From Neelides folsomi (lineage: Eukaryota; Arthropoda; Collembola; Neelipleona; Neelidae): a stretch of DNA of 64,000 nt. Positions 1-15,100 of the stretch are shown in pieces (the first letter of the stretch is position 1; the number at the start of each line of letters is the position of its first letter). Below the pieces are notes generated by a model that was given only the letters and a program-made list of their open reading frames with translations, was not told where the DNA came from and made no database searches. The stretch lies in the NCBI GenBank assembly GCA_034687125.1, contig JAQGBZ010000089.1, positions 62,001 to 126,000 of the forward strand, given 5' to 3'. The position numbers were made by a program, and so were the translations under genes.

Positions 1-3000
1 TTTCTTTTGTTGGGAGCAATTTGGTAAGAAGAATTGAGTTGTTTTTATATGCTTTAATCTTCACTTCCTTTTGTTCCTCACCGGAAGGTCATATGTGAGA
101 AAAGTTTGTATGATCTTTGTTTGAAGCTGGTGGATACATACACATTTAATGGAGATTCAGCTCAAGGGGGAAGGAACAAGAGGAGATGGAAACCAATTTT
201 TGGCAATTAGCTAATGCTTTTAGATCCCCATTTATTTGGATCGTGAGGTTTCTGGGGTTCATTGGTTGTATAAGAATATATTGACTCCGGTTTCAGTGAA
301 CGCTAAACTGTTTAGACATTTAGAAGTTTCAGAACCGAAGAATGTTTTTCGAACATTCTTTCCAATTTGCTCCTTGATGTAAATATATTTATGAGGTATA
401 TTTTGCTAAATAAATTATAAGTCCTTATCTGTTCGTGTTTAATGTGCTTAGAATTAATGTAGTCCAGGAAGAAAATGGCTGGATGGTTGAAAGTAATAAT
501 TATATATGGATGTATTTATCCAAAGTTCTCCTATGGTTTACTTCATGTGAGGAATTGAAATGCAGTTGATGAATTATGCATCCACACTCATTTGAGAAAA
601 TGAGACGTGTGCCAAAAAGTTGAATATTTTGATAAGACATGATGAGGTATAATTTATGAATTATAGGAATGAAGCCTTCCAAGTCCATTAGAAAATTACA
701 ATGCGTATTTATTTATTTAGTCCTTTGCCTTTATCTCTTAACTCTGTTTAGCTACATTACTTGTATGCAAATATGTATTAAAGTAAGTATTAACTAGAGT
801 TATACACTTATTATTTTATTCATTGACTTGACTCATTGAACATAATATGTTTATCGCATTAATTTACTTTATGTATAAATATTTAATCACAACAAGTAAA
901 AGTGTACAATGTCAAAATGAAATGAATTTATTATTAAACTATTAATATTTATGTATGAATGTATCATGTTTCATCGTTGACCTTGTCAAAATTTCCATCT
1001 AGTCAATTTTTTCCCAATAAGCTAAAAGTGAATTAACCTTTTGTATTTTGGCATATTTGTTTAAAATATTTCATAATAGTTTTATGTCAATGGACCACCT
1101 GAACTTTTAACTTTTAATGCGTATTTATGTATGAATGTATTCCAAGAAAATATTTGTTTCATTTAAAAGTTACCCTTTTCTCTTTTATTAGAAAAAGTTC
1201 AAACCTGTTTATTTTTAATACTCTTTTGTGGTTGCCTATTTTTATCAAATTGAAAAGTTGAGAAAAATAATCCATTTTTTTAAGAAATTGGAATTAGGGG
1301 ATTGAAAAAGTGAATAGGATCTAAACTCGAATTGACACATCATTTCAACGGGAAATGAATCACGAATCCAATTTCATCATTACTTTGGGAAAATGAAAGA
1401 GGAGGATGAATTTAATCAATGTTTATTTATAGTGAATATGTTGAGATTTCTTTTGAATTCCCTTTATGATCTCATTACTTTCATTTTCCCCAGTAGATTC
1501 CAAGAACAAGGGATGTTTGGTTTGTTCGCATATTAAACCAATATTAAACCATATGATCTCTTTTACTTTTTTACAATCATCAAATTCCCCGTCTTGTTAA
1601 AATGAGGCATAAAAATAAATTTACGATCCCTTTGTTCCCATTTTCAGGATGAATCTTTCTCTTTGTATTTCGTGTTTGCTCAAACTGTGCATGCCACACT
1701 GCAAATCATTTCAGTTTTATTTCCTTAAATTGATTTGAGCTCAAATAGAAACAAGGCGTTAAAAGTCAATTTCTATGTTACCAATTTACTGGTTAAATCA
1801 AGTTGATAGCCAGAGTTAATTTCAATAATACGTGCATAAATTTTGTTTATTTGTGGCATATTATTCAATTTAAATTATCTTAGATCGTGATTGTAATTGC
1901 AATTTTGTTAAATTACAATAAATTATTACTTTTATCGATGTTATGAATTACGCAAAACTATTTTTTAACTCCGCTAATGACTATAATGATTAGTCTTTAA
2001 AAGTTTTTAAATGTCTGTCTATACAAATATTTGTTAAACAAATTAAATGCATTAAAAATGAGTCAATTGTACAAATAATCTTTATCCTTCTTTTAAAATT
2101 ATTCCGTGCAGTGTCTAAATTATAATAAATTTGTTGTTCTCAGCTTATCAAATAATTCTAAATAACTCTATCAATTAGCCGTAAAGGAAAGGTACAAACT
2201 CTCATACGAAACTACACAAACTAAAAATATTTATCATTCCCATGTACATACATTTTAAGTACGTAGAGTATGTTAGACATATATTAGACATCGTACATAT
2301 AATAGATATTAAAAGCATTTGGTTATATCCTTATATCTATCAATGAAATAACAATAATGAAATATCTCAATGGAATATTTTTGGTAAATGCGGAGCGTAA
2401 TATTTATTATCTTCTTATCTCTAAAAGAAGCCAAGTTTGTTAAATATTAACATTGTTACGTATTGTGAGTATGAAAAGGAAAGTGGATGACCTTAATGAA
2501 TAAAAGAAGCTGGATAACGTTCTCACTTACAGCTCTCATAAGACACGTTGAGTTATCATCCTCTTTTGATTAAATTATTAAATTATGTTTCAAATGGCTC
2601 AAATGAGGGTTCGTTGGGATGTTCAAGACAACTCTTGGAATTAATTATTCAGACAGACCCTACACCTTTTCCCAACTTTTTATTCACAACTCATTCAAGC
2701 TAAATTAATAATTTATCTTTTAAATGAATGGGATTGAAGTCCAGTGGAATCGTAGAAACTTACAGTAGAAGGAAACAGAATTCCAAATGACCCAAAGCCA
2801 ACAATAAAAGAATTGTGAAGTGAGGGAATAATTAATTTATTCTTTTCAATTCATTGCAGATGAAGATAATGATAGAAATCCAAAGGGCAGGCCAGCTTCG
2901 CTTCAGACCATGGGACTCGCAAGGATAATTTGTTCATTTCTCATACCTTTAATTAATTGGAATCTGAAGGTTGAAAATCCTTTTCTCCCCAATCTTCATA

Positions 3001-6000
3001 CAATCTTGTCCTCAAAGGTAAAAATGTAGTCAAAATGTGAAGGATTAACCTTTAATGGTATTTTAATCTTGTTTGATCCATGCAGATTCCTAGAAATAAT
3101 CATAAATGCACACTAACAAATAAAAATACTTGGGTTATTTTTCAGATTAGAGAAATTTCAAGGTATAAAAATATCATTTTCAATAGAAATGTTTGTTGAT
3201 TTATTGGGGATTTGTTAGTTGAGTTAAGAACCTTATGGTCTTAATCTCTTAATATTGATTATTCTCCTAATATTTATGGGAAATGTCAGGATGTTAAGAG
3301 CCATCAATTAAAGTTCATTTACACTTGCCGAACCGAATTGGTAAACAAGATGCTTCCTTAAAGAACGTTATTAGAACTGTCATGTTTGAAAGGACTAGAT
3401 TTAGAATCTGGCTGCAAAAGGAGGAAGTAGAAAAATATTATTTTATAAAGGGCTATTTCCATAATATACACATTTAATAAATTCCATTCTTTATCTTACA
3501 TCAAAAATTCTTCTTTGAGTGTTATAATACGCAGAATTAAATATCATGAACATGATGAAAATGCATAAACACGACAAGATCCAATTACTTTATAAAACCC
3601 AACAACATCACTTATAAATACTTATACACATTGTACAAGTAGGTAAGTATTACCAATATATGTATGGTATATGTACTATTTGAATAATAACAACTAGGCA
3701 GAAATAAATGCATAGGTTTTACTAACCCTAAATATACAATATTTATCATAAAGAATCTTAACATAAAAAACTTGTTCATAATTTTGATACTTTTATATTC
3801 AAAAGCATGATTTATGGGTATCTGTTTACAAGATCTAAGTAAAGGTTGAATTTATAATAAACCAAGATTTGACAAAAATAAATTCTTTGGAGGATTTTAA
3901 AAAAGTTGAGTTCAAAGGTCTTCACTTTTTATTAACATGTTTTTTATCAAGATGAGCGGAAGTAAAAAATTTGACCGAATGATCCAATAAATTGAAAAAT
4001 GCGACAGCTGAGGATATAGACACTATAGGAGCTATAATTGAGTCACGAGGCCAAATGTCGGTAATAATAATCTACGCGGGGAACATACCTTTAACCAATT
4101 TAATTATATACACATTCGAATCTAAAGATTGGAAATGTTAGCAATTAAGTAAACCAGAAGTTCCTATAAAATAAAGAAGTTAATATTGAATATTTAGTAA
4201 GTTTGTATAGTGCGTCAGTATAAGCATTTATTCATTCAGTTGAATAGAGAATTCATTCATGATCTTCCTTCAGTTGTGGGCAATTCGTCTTGGAAAAAGT
4301 AAACTTGAAAACTTGTCATATTCTTGGAGCATAAACTTAATTGAGGTTGAGGACTCAATGAAGTTGAAGTTTAATAAGCTGTTCCATCTCCCTTTGAAAA
4401 CCTTCATAATTAGCATTGAACATAAACTTGGACTTGATCATGTTGGCAGTCCACTTGAGATATGAAAAGGTAAACAAGGAGGGGAATCAACATAATTACA
4501 CGCACAAAACCTTCCTTTCATCAAACACTCCATGAATTATCGATCAACTTTCAAACTAATTACTCGTCTCATCAAACCACACAACACTACTTCTGAATAT
4601 TCAACATAAAGATAATAAAGAGGAAATGAAATTTTGATGTAATAAACTAATAACTGACATAACAATCACGATCATACATAATTTTTACGAGTGCAATAGA
4701 ATTAAATAATAATTTTTTATAATCACAACAATCACAGATTGGAAAAAATGACACGTGTAAATGAGGATGTTAAAAAAATATTTACATAATCGTTAATGAG
4801 ATTTATCATTAACACTTGTTCATTCTCCGGAAGGGAAGCGGAAGTAAATTGATAAAAAATCAATTATAACGGAACAATGAGACTTGGCTAAAATTCCTAA
4901 TAATTTGATCTTGATTGAACTGCATACTATGTATTTTTGGTACATGTTCCCATTTATACATATCTAAATATCTACATTTTTATAACAGCAATATTTTTAT
5001 ATTAGGGTTAAATAATATGGAGGTGTTTAATGTGGCGTCGGAAGAAAACAATGAGTTTGATATCCTTAAAATGTTCAATCTCGTCTTGTAGCAATTATGA
5101 GTCGAGGTGATCTCTTTTATCTTTCTAACCTTATTATCACACATATGAACAACAACCTTTGGAGCTCATTGTGAAAATGAAAGATATTCAAAGTGACATG
5201 TGTTGGGTAAACGGCCCAAAGAGCCGTCGGTTCTTCTGTTAAGGAAATATTAAAAAGGGCCATTCATTTATTTGTAATCAATTGATCCTTAACATTGAAG
5301 AATGGGATTAGGAAATGCGTCTTATCAAAAGGGACAATAAATGCATGATGGATAATTGATGTTGGGACAAGGGTAAATGAAAGGGAGGGAGTGGAGTTAG
5401 TGTAATAATGTACTTAGAGTTAAAGTGGTTTTATGACCGTTCTTTACGACATGGAGAGTAAACTTGAAAAGATGAATTATAATCCACCTGAAGGGATGAA
5501 AGATGCTAATTAGCCCTAGATGAGATTGGATGATCAAATCCTCCTACAACACTCTTTTCCTTCCTCCTTCCATTTCCGGATTGTGTGGGAGATCCACGTG
5601 GGATCAGACCCAAATTCGGCCAAACTTCCATTACCGTTTTTGGAAGTAAATCCTTAAGCTGTCCATTATCTCCTATACTTCTTAACATTTAAAATACATT
5701 TAATTACATATTTTACGAGTACTCATATTTTACAATTTATTAGTTCATTGTGATCATAGGTCCATACACATACAGTCACATACCATACTGTATTAAAAAA
5801 ATAACAATATCCTTATTGCAATAAGACCTACCATATGTCGGTGTGCTATATTGTACGTATTGGTGTATTAATATTGGATTATAAATTGGCTATTACATAT
5901 TCTCATTATGTCAGACAATGCATTTTGTATAAAAAAAGAGGATAATGAGAAGATTTATTTCCCTTGTCTTGTTAAATGGTCCTCTGATACTTTTGCACTC

Positions 6001-8364
6001 GCCGCTACCTTTTCTTTTGTTATCTCACATACGCTACTTTATTATCTTTGACCATTCTTTTATTTTATAAAGGGCATGAGGAGAATTTGAGTAAATTTAT
6101 GACCACTTTAAATCCATTTCCACCTTTCTATCAACTTCCAATTTGTACAAGAAGTGTGAATGATTTGTGGGATCTGAAAAAACTGAGATTCAAAGAGAAA
6201 ACTGGGACAAGGTCGGAGAAGCCTTTTAAATATAAAAGAATTATTGGAGAAGGGAAAAGGGACCAGAAGAATTCATATCCGGCACTCGATGCATCTCTTT
6301 CTTACACACATCTCTTTCTTAACGTCTCTCCCATGTTCCATTCTTCCGCTCTTGCACTCCTCCTTGCTATTGTTTGTCTGCTCTTATGATTGCTAAGGTG
6401 TAATAAGTTAAGGTGAACATATTAAGCATATCGGATAGACAGACGTTTGTTCATAATAAGGATGAGCTTTGCCCTTTCTGTTTCTGTCACCACCTTGAGT
6501 GACCATCAAGAGTTCTCCACAAGGACAACTCCTAACCCATCATCATTGTCTTTACAGTAGTTCTATCGTTCTACTGAGGATGAATTACAACATGTTTTAC
6601 AGTAGAGCTTTGAAACATTTAAACATTTCCATCATCATGAAGATTCTTCATAGGAATTCATTATGATTCTTCTTTGCGATTCTTGGTGTGAATTTAAGAA
6701 ATTGATAGAGATAGGGTCGTTATGACCTTTGAAAAATAAACCGACATCATCTTGGAAGTTGAGGAACATTTGTTTGCGCGTCTCAGTTCTTCATCGGCTC
6801 CATCGGCAAAAAACCACCTTCACCTATTTCTGTCGATATTAAATGGGTCATCTTGTAGTCCTTCCATAATGAAATTGAACCCAATGCCTTCCGAATATCA
6901 TTTAACTCTCATCGTTGTTCTTACTCTACATACCGCATTTAATGGTTTCTTGGTCCATATTGAAAGCATCTTTCCCTCACCTTACCGTTTAACTCCGTTT
7001 AACTAAACGCTTAAAACGTTTAACTTCAAGTTGAATGTTTTGCTTTAATGCTTACTAAACTCAATGTTGAATCTTTAAACTCCGTGTTAAAAACATAAGA
7101 TTCCTTTGTATTGCCTCATCAAGTTAAATGATAAATATCGTTCGTAGGCAATAACTTTAGCTATTTGATTACAAGATACATAAAATGAAGCAATTTGCCT
7201 GATCTTGTACTATTTACACTGTTTATGTGTGAGAAACATTGCACGCATTTATTGGGCATTCATCACTTGGTTATTATTATGAGGTTGGTTGGAATTCTAA
7301 TTAAGAAACGTGTTGTATGGGCGGATTCCATAAATAAAAGGGCTTGTCTGGGGTTTAAAGACTGGAATGAAAATACAATAGTTACCTAATTTCCAATAGT
7401 TGTGAAGTTTGGAACATAATGGCAAGTTCACTGTTTTCAAATTCGGGGCAATGTTTTATTACGATCCTGATTATTCTTATTGCATTTGCATCTTCTTCGT
7501 GTTGAATTGGGTGTCAGTGGGTTAAGCATTTATTTTAGTCATTTCGGATCAAAGTAGGGTAAAGCAATACGCATTAAACATTTCTTCGTTTTATATGCAT
7601 TTGCGAGGAGAATAAAAGTCATCGTAAAATTAAGACTTCAAGTCATCCAAGAATATTGGGAAACGGCCAAATTGAATTAACCTCAAGCCCATATGTGCGT
7701 CTTCCGCTATTTGGATGGTTTTGCGAAATAAATAATCTTTGTTTGACTATTGGAATTAGAGATTGAAAGATTGAAACATGTTTACATAATATTTTCTTTT
7801 TAGATATCAAACCCGCTAATTTATTCACAAGTTGAACAGAAATTGAACATGATAAACTTTTAAAAGGTTTATTCATTCCAATATAGTGAAAGTGAAAATA
7901 AGCTTTTTCATAGGATTGAATATTATTAAAATGATATGAATATTTTTAATATGTAATTACAAGAATTCGAAAAGTCGGAAAACATTTTTAATAAAAAGGA
8001 AAATTAAAAGAAAATGAGCTATCCTTATTAGGATACAAATACTAATATAATTATACAAGACAGTTTGTATATAATTGAAGTACGCATTAATGAAAGTTAA
8101 TAAAAAATCAAATAAATTGTGTCTTTAAATGTCTTTAGTTTACTTATTCAAACATTTATTTATGACTAATATAAATATGATACATGAAGTAATCATTATT
8201 GTTTTTTAATAAAAGTAACATAACTTTATTGTATATTTTACAATTACAATATAAGTATTTTTAAATTTTAAATAAGTCTTGTAGTATCTTATCATATAAC
8301 AAGGTAGCTACATTACATAAATGCGTATTTTATTAAAAATTATTTTACGTAAAATTATGTCATG
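1..8364. other. Intergenic region with no recognised gene
   Basis: This 8.3-kb AT-rich stretch has open frames no longer than about 110 codons. None shows a familiar domain, a run of spliceable exons, or convincing coding composition. The first 400 bases are slightly less AT-rich and could belong to the 3' end of a gene lying outside the window, but no frame there looks like a known protein. I saw no tRNA, rRNA, satellite array or long terminal repeat. It lies downstream of the 3' end of the B4GALT7 gene. Confidence 0.6.
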
Positions 8365-9855
8365 TTAAGATTTCTTCAACTTCCCATATTTCTTTTTGAT
8401 ATTATTTTTTGCTAATTGAATTACTGAGGCAGGTTCTTTGTTCACTGTTTGATTCGACCCACAATTACACCAAGGAGTGAGTTGAGTATTACAGGCTAGC
8501 TTTACATTTAAAACTACAACCGGACTTGTGTCAATTGTCAAATGTGATATAGAGAGAAGCGTATAATCTACATTGTCAAGACCAGTGAGGCGATCTCTTC
8601 TCCGTGTTTTATTATATTGATCAAAACACCTTGTCATATCTCTTGGACGTTTTTTAACACTATGGGTGTGTCGAAATGTATCCGTTTTCCCTGTATTGAT
8701 CCCTGTCGGTCTTTTTACCTGAAAAAATTATAGATTTTAATTTAATATAACGAATCATCTGAATTTAATGAAAATGAATATTAAGAACATTATTTTGTTA
8801 ATTATATATAAAAATCATACCTGAATGTTATTCTGTTTCAGTCGAACATAAAACTCATCGTCTTCCAATCCCCATCCCCAGTAGACATTACTCATTCCGT
8901 TTACGAGACGGAAATTATGTACAGAAATAGCTAATATTCCTCCAATGAAAGTAGGATAATCGTATTTTGGATGGAGTCCTGGAGCGGCGATGTGAACGAC
9001 GGAATTGTCAACAGGGAATTCATAAGGAAGGTGCTGGTTGAGAGGTAAAAGGTCAACGTCATGCATTACAATGTAATCGACCTTTGACTTCCCTTCATCT
9101 CTTGATTCGTGAGTGGTGGCAAAGTGAAAGCCGACGTTTATTAAAGAGGCTCGATTGAACCGATAAGTATCCACCTTTGAAATTCAAATTACAAACTCCA
9201 TTAATAATAATAAATATTTAACTATTATACACATTATTATAAGTTTTTATTATATAGTTAGATTAGAGAGATTAGATCCTAGATCATTTTAAAGTGTTAA
9301 CTATGTAGTTTTAAACTGATATTAAACTAAATAATTTTAAAATAACCAAAAAGGTCCTTTACCTGATTTACAACGATGATTTCGTGAGTAATTCCTTTGT
9401 GCAAAAGATGTCTGTGGATGTATGGAGCAAAGACGAGAAGTTCTTCGAACCTTTCTCTAAAAGGAACGATTATTGCTAAATGATGACCTTCGTTGACATT
9501 TTCGTTATTGAGTTTTCCTACATTACCTCTCGGCTTCTCATCCTCTGTAGAATCAAAAAAATCAAAATGAATTAAACCATATAAATAATTTAATTTTATA
9601 GATTTTTTAACGATTTATAAATTAAAGATGGTTAGATTTTTAATAATTTCGAAAATTCAGTTTGGGAAGAAGATAGGATAGGACTACTTTGTTTGGTAGG
9701 TACCATATATTATTTATTATAAGAATTAATGATCATTGATCACCTTTATGGTTTGAAAATGACGTTCCAATGTAAAGTGCCAAAATGAAACAGAAGCAGA
9801 CGGCTCCCATAAAAAATTTCTTGATATTTCCAGATCCGAATCTCCATTTTGCCAT
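8365..9855 (-). CDS. B4GALT7: Xylosylprotein beta-1,4-galactosyltransferase 7
   Basis: This is a Golgi type II membrane enzyme that adds the first galactose to xylose in the glycosaminoglycan-protein linker of proteoglycans. Four exons on the minus strand (9855-9744, 9544-9363, 9174-8821, 8718-8365) join in frame to about 333 residues, against roughly 327 in vertebrates. Residues 1-37 hold a short basic tail and a hydrophobic signal anchor ([16 protein letters not shown]). The metal-binding DVD motif lies at about residues 137-139 in the context MHDVDLLP. The acceptor and catalytic motif [10 protein letters not shown] starts near residue 197. The C-terminal NTQLTPWC resembles the end of the vertebrate enzyme. 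The start is the first ATG ahead of the anchor. The gene is divergent from SLC12A9. All splice sites are GT-AG with consistent phases, so the identification is firm. Confidence 0.93.
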
Positions 9856-12100
9856 TTACTTTTAGACTTTTCTAAAGAATTAAAATAAATAACATGATTA
9901 TAACGCCAAATTAACACCAATAAAAGAAAATCAGAACTTTCTGTAAAATCACCATAAATGTACCAATTTATCTGGAGCCCATTTTCAAAATCATATAACT
10001 AATATTTATCTATATTTTATATATCAATATTTATATAAATCTCAGCATTCGTTAAACTTTCCAATGCTTTATTTATTTATTAGAATTATCTTACTTGCTC
10101 TTATCTTCGTTATTCGGCTCATGACACTTGTTTCCGGCTTACATTCTGTGAGGGAAAGAATTATCCAAATTATGATAAGCTCTTCATACTTAATATCCAA
10201 ATCAATCAATTGTAAATAGAAGAAAACTTTACCCTTTAACAAAATTAAACAAGTTATTAATAATTATTTATTACAATTACCAAATAGATTTTAAGGTCAT
10301 TCCAAGGAGCGGCGTTAAAGTTCTTGGTGTGGAATCAGCTGAGGACAAAAGAAATAAAAAATATTTCTAGTAGAAGTTGCAGACAGATCTTAAATTGGAT
10401 TATAGTAAAAGTTATATAACAAATTATAAGTTACTGTTTTAGATTTTTTCAAGAAATAGGAAGAGTTCTGTTGGTTTACTTTACTGTTACGTCGACCGCC
10501 CTATACATCATATGGTAGGAGTTGGTATAAAACTCATACTTATATTGCAGATTTATTATATGGCAGAATACACAGAGAGCTACAGGCGGAGAATTTCCAT
10601 TCCCACATCTGATTTCTCATTCTGCTGTCACCCGACTCAGCTTGTGTCAAAAAATTCATTTCGTCTCGTTTAAAGAGGTAATTAAAGGATTTTTAATAAT
10701 CTTTAGAAAAAATTAATTTATTTTACTTCTATTTTTACAATTATAAGGATCAATAAACATAAGTGTGGTGGTAAATTGTCCATTAAACTATTAGACATTT
10801 GGGTATAAATGTAAACCATATTTCAAAGCGTGGGATGAGTCTACCATTGTAATTATATTAGAGTATTAAATTTCTCTTTCTTGTTTCTAATAATATCTGA
10901 TTACACGATTGCTGGATCATCACAATGCAATTGGTTAATAATATTAACAAATAACATGGATGATTCATCTGTTGTTATAGTTTATTAAAACTTTAACGCC
11001 TCTAAAGTTCGTTCACTTCTCTTAATAATAATTCAAGTTCGCGTATTGCAATTTTTAATTTGTATTCGTATTAAAACAACGTTCATAGTTATTTGAAATA
11101 ATCAAAGGATCTAACAGTGTGATCTCGTTGTCAGAGTCAAAGAATATCTTGAAGTATTGTAAGAAATTAATTAAAGTTGAATAGCTCGATAATTGGAAAA
11201 CGCATGGTTTTAATCTTATTTCATCGAAGGGGGTTAAACATTTAATCAATCATTTATTTATCAATCTAAATGTAAGTACTTAAGCAAAGTATTGAATGTC
11301 AAATGGATTGAATTAACGACTTAACCACTAGACCACTTCCTTAAAAGATAGATATATTTTTAGCCGTATAAGGAAATCAAATTATTAAATCTAAACTGAA
11401 ACAATAATATAAAATTGAGAGTAGTAAATTGAGAATAGTACGAGAATACAATGGAATTTATTCGATGAGAATAAAATCGAATTCGAAGCTGCTACTGATT
11501 TCTGAATTTATAAATCTTACTCACATTCAATGTGATTATAATTATAAACAAAATTTTTATTACCATATATTGAACATGACAGGTCGACCGTGAATATTTC
11601 AAATTATCTTTTGTAATATAGAGTACATTATATCCTCTTTATCAGACATATCATAAAATTAACTAAAAAGTAAATCGTAATATCGCAATAATTCCAGAGA
11701 GAATTGAACGAATATTTTGATAAAAGATAAAGAGGAACCTATCGCAGAAGCATGTGACAAGGTGAGAAAAATACTTATTATTCATTTTAACTCTACTTTC
11801 AGATCCACCTGAAAATTAATGAGTTCTACCTGTGGTGGTGAACATTATCTCCACGGCTCAACCTCGCATTACGTCAATTGGGGAGCGATTCATCAATAGA
11901 GGTGTTGGGGCTTAAATCACCTCGTCTGACATTGGACATGAGAGTGGGCGAGTGCGTTTGAGTTAAACTAGTGAGGAATCCATTAGGTAAATTCCCAATT
12001 CTAAATATTAAATTACAATTAAATGTTCCCAAAAAATCGTCTGCTTGCACCCTTCCGTGCTTCTCACCCTCGCCACTAAAGTTTGAGTGTTGGCCCTTCG
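9856..12100. other. Divergent spacer between B4GALT7 and SLC12A9
   Basis: This is a shared upstream region of about 2.2 kb for two genes transcribed away from each other. It is AT-rich at first. The last 250 bases before SLC12A9 are richer in GC and probably contain its 5' leader. A TATAAAA string at 10526-10532 lies in a less AT-rich island (about 10490-10680), but it is too far from either start to assign. A short tRNA-like remnant at about 11283-11337 is listed separately. No further gene is seen. Confidence 0.5.
11283..11337 (-). repeat. Possible decayed tRNA-derived (SINE-like) fragment
   Basis: Read on the minus strand, this begins with an A-box-like string (GGTCTAGTGGTTAAG), as found in tRNA D-arms and tRNA-derived SINE heads. 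It continues into TTCAATCC and ACTTTG strings. The spacing to a B-box is wrong for an intact tRNA and no clover-leaf forms. It shares the GTGGTTAA and ACTTTG elements with other fragments in this window. A chance match is possible. Confidence 0.25.
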
Positions 12101-15100
12101 ATGAAAAGACAAACAGTGTCGACGATCCGACTCGAGCCTGTCGTCAGTTCATACTCGGGCATCAACATGGCCTCTACATCCGGACGGGACTCGGTTGTGA
12201 CTGTGGATTCCCGGGCTTCGCTCGTCGGAGCCCCGCAGCCAAAACGACCGGGAAACGAAAAGGCTCCACTTTTGTCACAACGAAGACTCTTCAGGAGCCT
12301 TGGAGGTTTCGCAAACGGGCTCTCAAGTTCCTTATCCGGCGGGACGACACCGGATTCGACGGGATATACAGAATTTGGAAGTAGCGGGACGTCGATGGGT
12401 GGATCTCATAGAACGCTGGGGACATTCGCTGGTGTCTTTTGTCCCGTGGCCCTTTCAATGTTCAGTGCTCTTCTGTTCCTCCGAGTTGGATTTATTGTCG
12501 GAAATGCCGGGCTGGTCCAAACACTCATTCAGTTCTTAATCGCTTATGCGATCTTAACCTTCACGGTCTTCTCCATTTGTAAGTTTAAATTTTAAAACTT
12601 TTGATTTAAGTACTTTGATTCCATATATAAAAACAATATTTTATCAATTTATTCTTGTAAGTCAAAATGATCTCAAAAGATGATTTCTAATGTCACCATA
12701 ATCTCGATTGCATAATCATTGAATATATTATAGAGTAATTATCTTTATATTATAGGTGCCATTTCTACAAATGGAGCAGTTGAAGGTGGAGGAGCATATT
12801 GTAAGTTACTTAAATTCAAAAATTAATTAATTAAGTTAGGTATTATGTATATTTAATAGTCTTGATTTGATATTGTTTAGTTATGATATCAAGAACTTTG
12901 GGACCTGAATTCGGCGGAGCGATTGGAGCTTTATTCATATTTGCAAATATTGTATCATCTGCACTCTACATTACTGGTTGTGTGGAAGGAATTGTGGACA
13001 ATTTCGGAGACTCAGGGTTGATTGTCGGAGAAGGGAATTTGGGGATTCCGAATGGGCGATGGTGGAGATTTCTCTATTGCACTCTTATCAATCTACTCAA
13101 TGGATTGGTTTGTCTCGTTGGTGCGAGTCTCTTTGCGAAGACGTCAGTGATAATTTTAACCGTTGTTGGGATTTCTCTGATAAGCGTATTTGCGAGCTAT
13201 TTTCAACCTGGAGTCATTGAGGTACTTACACAAAAATTTTAATTAAATACTCAAATCACCTCAAATCTAATGCTTGTAAAAAAACACTTCAAAGTTTAAT
13301 AACTCGGCTCTTTTCAGGTTTTGATCCCAGATGGAAATCCTTTAACGAAAAACACAACATTGACACACAATGGAACAATTCATTTGACGGCTAATTTCAC
13401 TGGATTTTCTGGAACAACTTTTTCAGAAAACTTTAACAGCAATTATGGACCCGATTACACCGCAGATGGAGATATTGTTAACTTTGCTGTTGTATTTGGT
13501 GTGTTGTTTTCTGGTGTTACTGGAATTATGGCTGGAGCAAACATGTCAGGTAAAAAACAGAATTTAATTATTAATTGAGATCTGAGATAGTTCTAGATTT
13601 GTTTGATAAGTATTATTGGAATAAGATTAACTAATAATTAAATTGTTTAGGAGAACTCAAGAATCCTGGAAAGAGCATTCCGCATGGAACTCTCTCTGCT
13701 GTTGCATTCACATTTGTCGTTTATCTTGCCTTGTCAACTTTGACCGCAGCGACGTGTTCCAGCTATCTACTTACAAATAATTACATTTTCATGATGGGCA
13801 TCAACTTATGGTTTCCATTTGTGACCGTTGGAATAATGACGGCAACTTTCTCAGCATCTCTTAGTAATTTAATTGGGTCGAGCAGAGTTCTCGAAGCCGT
13901 TGCAAAAGATGATATTTTTGGTAAATATTTCTTAGTAATCAATTATTTAACCAATTGCAATTTTGATTTCAATTTTATATTAAAATAATTCTTTTCTTTG
14001 TATTTTTAGGTTCAGTATTACGATTTGTCACAAAAGGAACATCCAGTTCTGGGAATCCAGTTGCTGCAGTTGTCGTTGCATTTGTTCTTGTTGAAATGTT
14101 CCTTCTTATTGGTTCATTGAACGTCATCGCCCAGTTGAATTCAGTTTTGTTTCTTCTCTCTTATTTTGCCATGAACTTGGCTTGTCTTGGACTTGAACTC
14201 GCTTCTGCTCCAAACTTTCGGTAATAAATATTTTTCTAATTTAAACTTTTAAAAACTATACTTTCTTTAACCTTAAATTAATCACTAAATTCTTCCCCTA
14301 TTTAAATATTGATTTATTTTTATTAATTAAATCGTATTTTTATTTACAGTCCGGCCTTTAAGTACTTTTCTTCTCACACTGCATTCATTGGAATGGTTGG
14401 AACTCTGATCATGATGTTCATCATTAATGCAATCTACGCTTCCATTTCAATCATTGTTTGTCTCCTCCTCGTCATTCTTCTTCACTTGGCCTCCCCGTCA
14501 AAAAGCGCCAATTGGGGTTCAATTAGTCAAGCTCTCATTTTCCATCAAGTGCGAAAATATCTCTTATTGCTCGATTCAAGAAAGGATCATGTCAAGTTTT
14601 GGCGTATGTTTGAAATCAAATTTAACTACTAATGTCTTATCTAATGTTTCTCCAATATAATTTTTAATAATCTTTTAGGACCCCAAATGCTTTTACTCGT
14701 TGCAAACCCAAGATCCGCTTGTCCGTTGATTGATTTCGTAAATGATTTGAAGAAGAGTGGTCTTTACGTCCTCGCAAATGTTAAAGTAATTTGTTATAAA
14801 TTTATTTAAAATAATATTACATAAGTTATTACATATCATACTCAAGTGTACCATATTTATCTAAATACTAATATACAAATTCGGAAAATATCTCATAATT
14901 GGATTTAAAATATTTCATCTTAATAACTTTTAAGGTTGGAGATTTTGATTCGTTTGATTCTGATCCGGCGCTGGACTTGTATCCGAAATGGCTTAGTCTC
15001 ATCGACCATTTGAGAGTGAAGGCATTTATTGAGCTGACTGTGGCGAGGTCGGTGAGAGAAGGAATGCATCATCTCATTCGGATCTCCGGACTCGGTGCTA

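Noticed and set aside
6048-6389. 113-codon open frame
   Set aside because: No recognisable domain, the frame opens without an ATG-led coding signal, and composition matches the surroundings.
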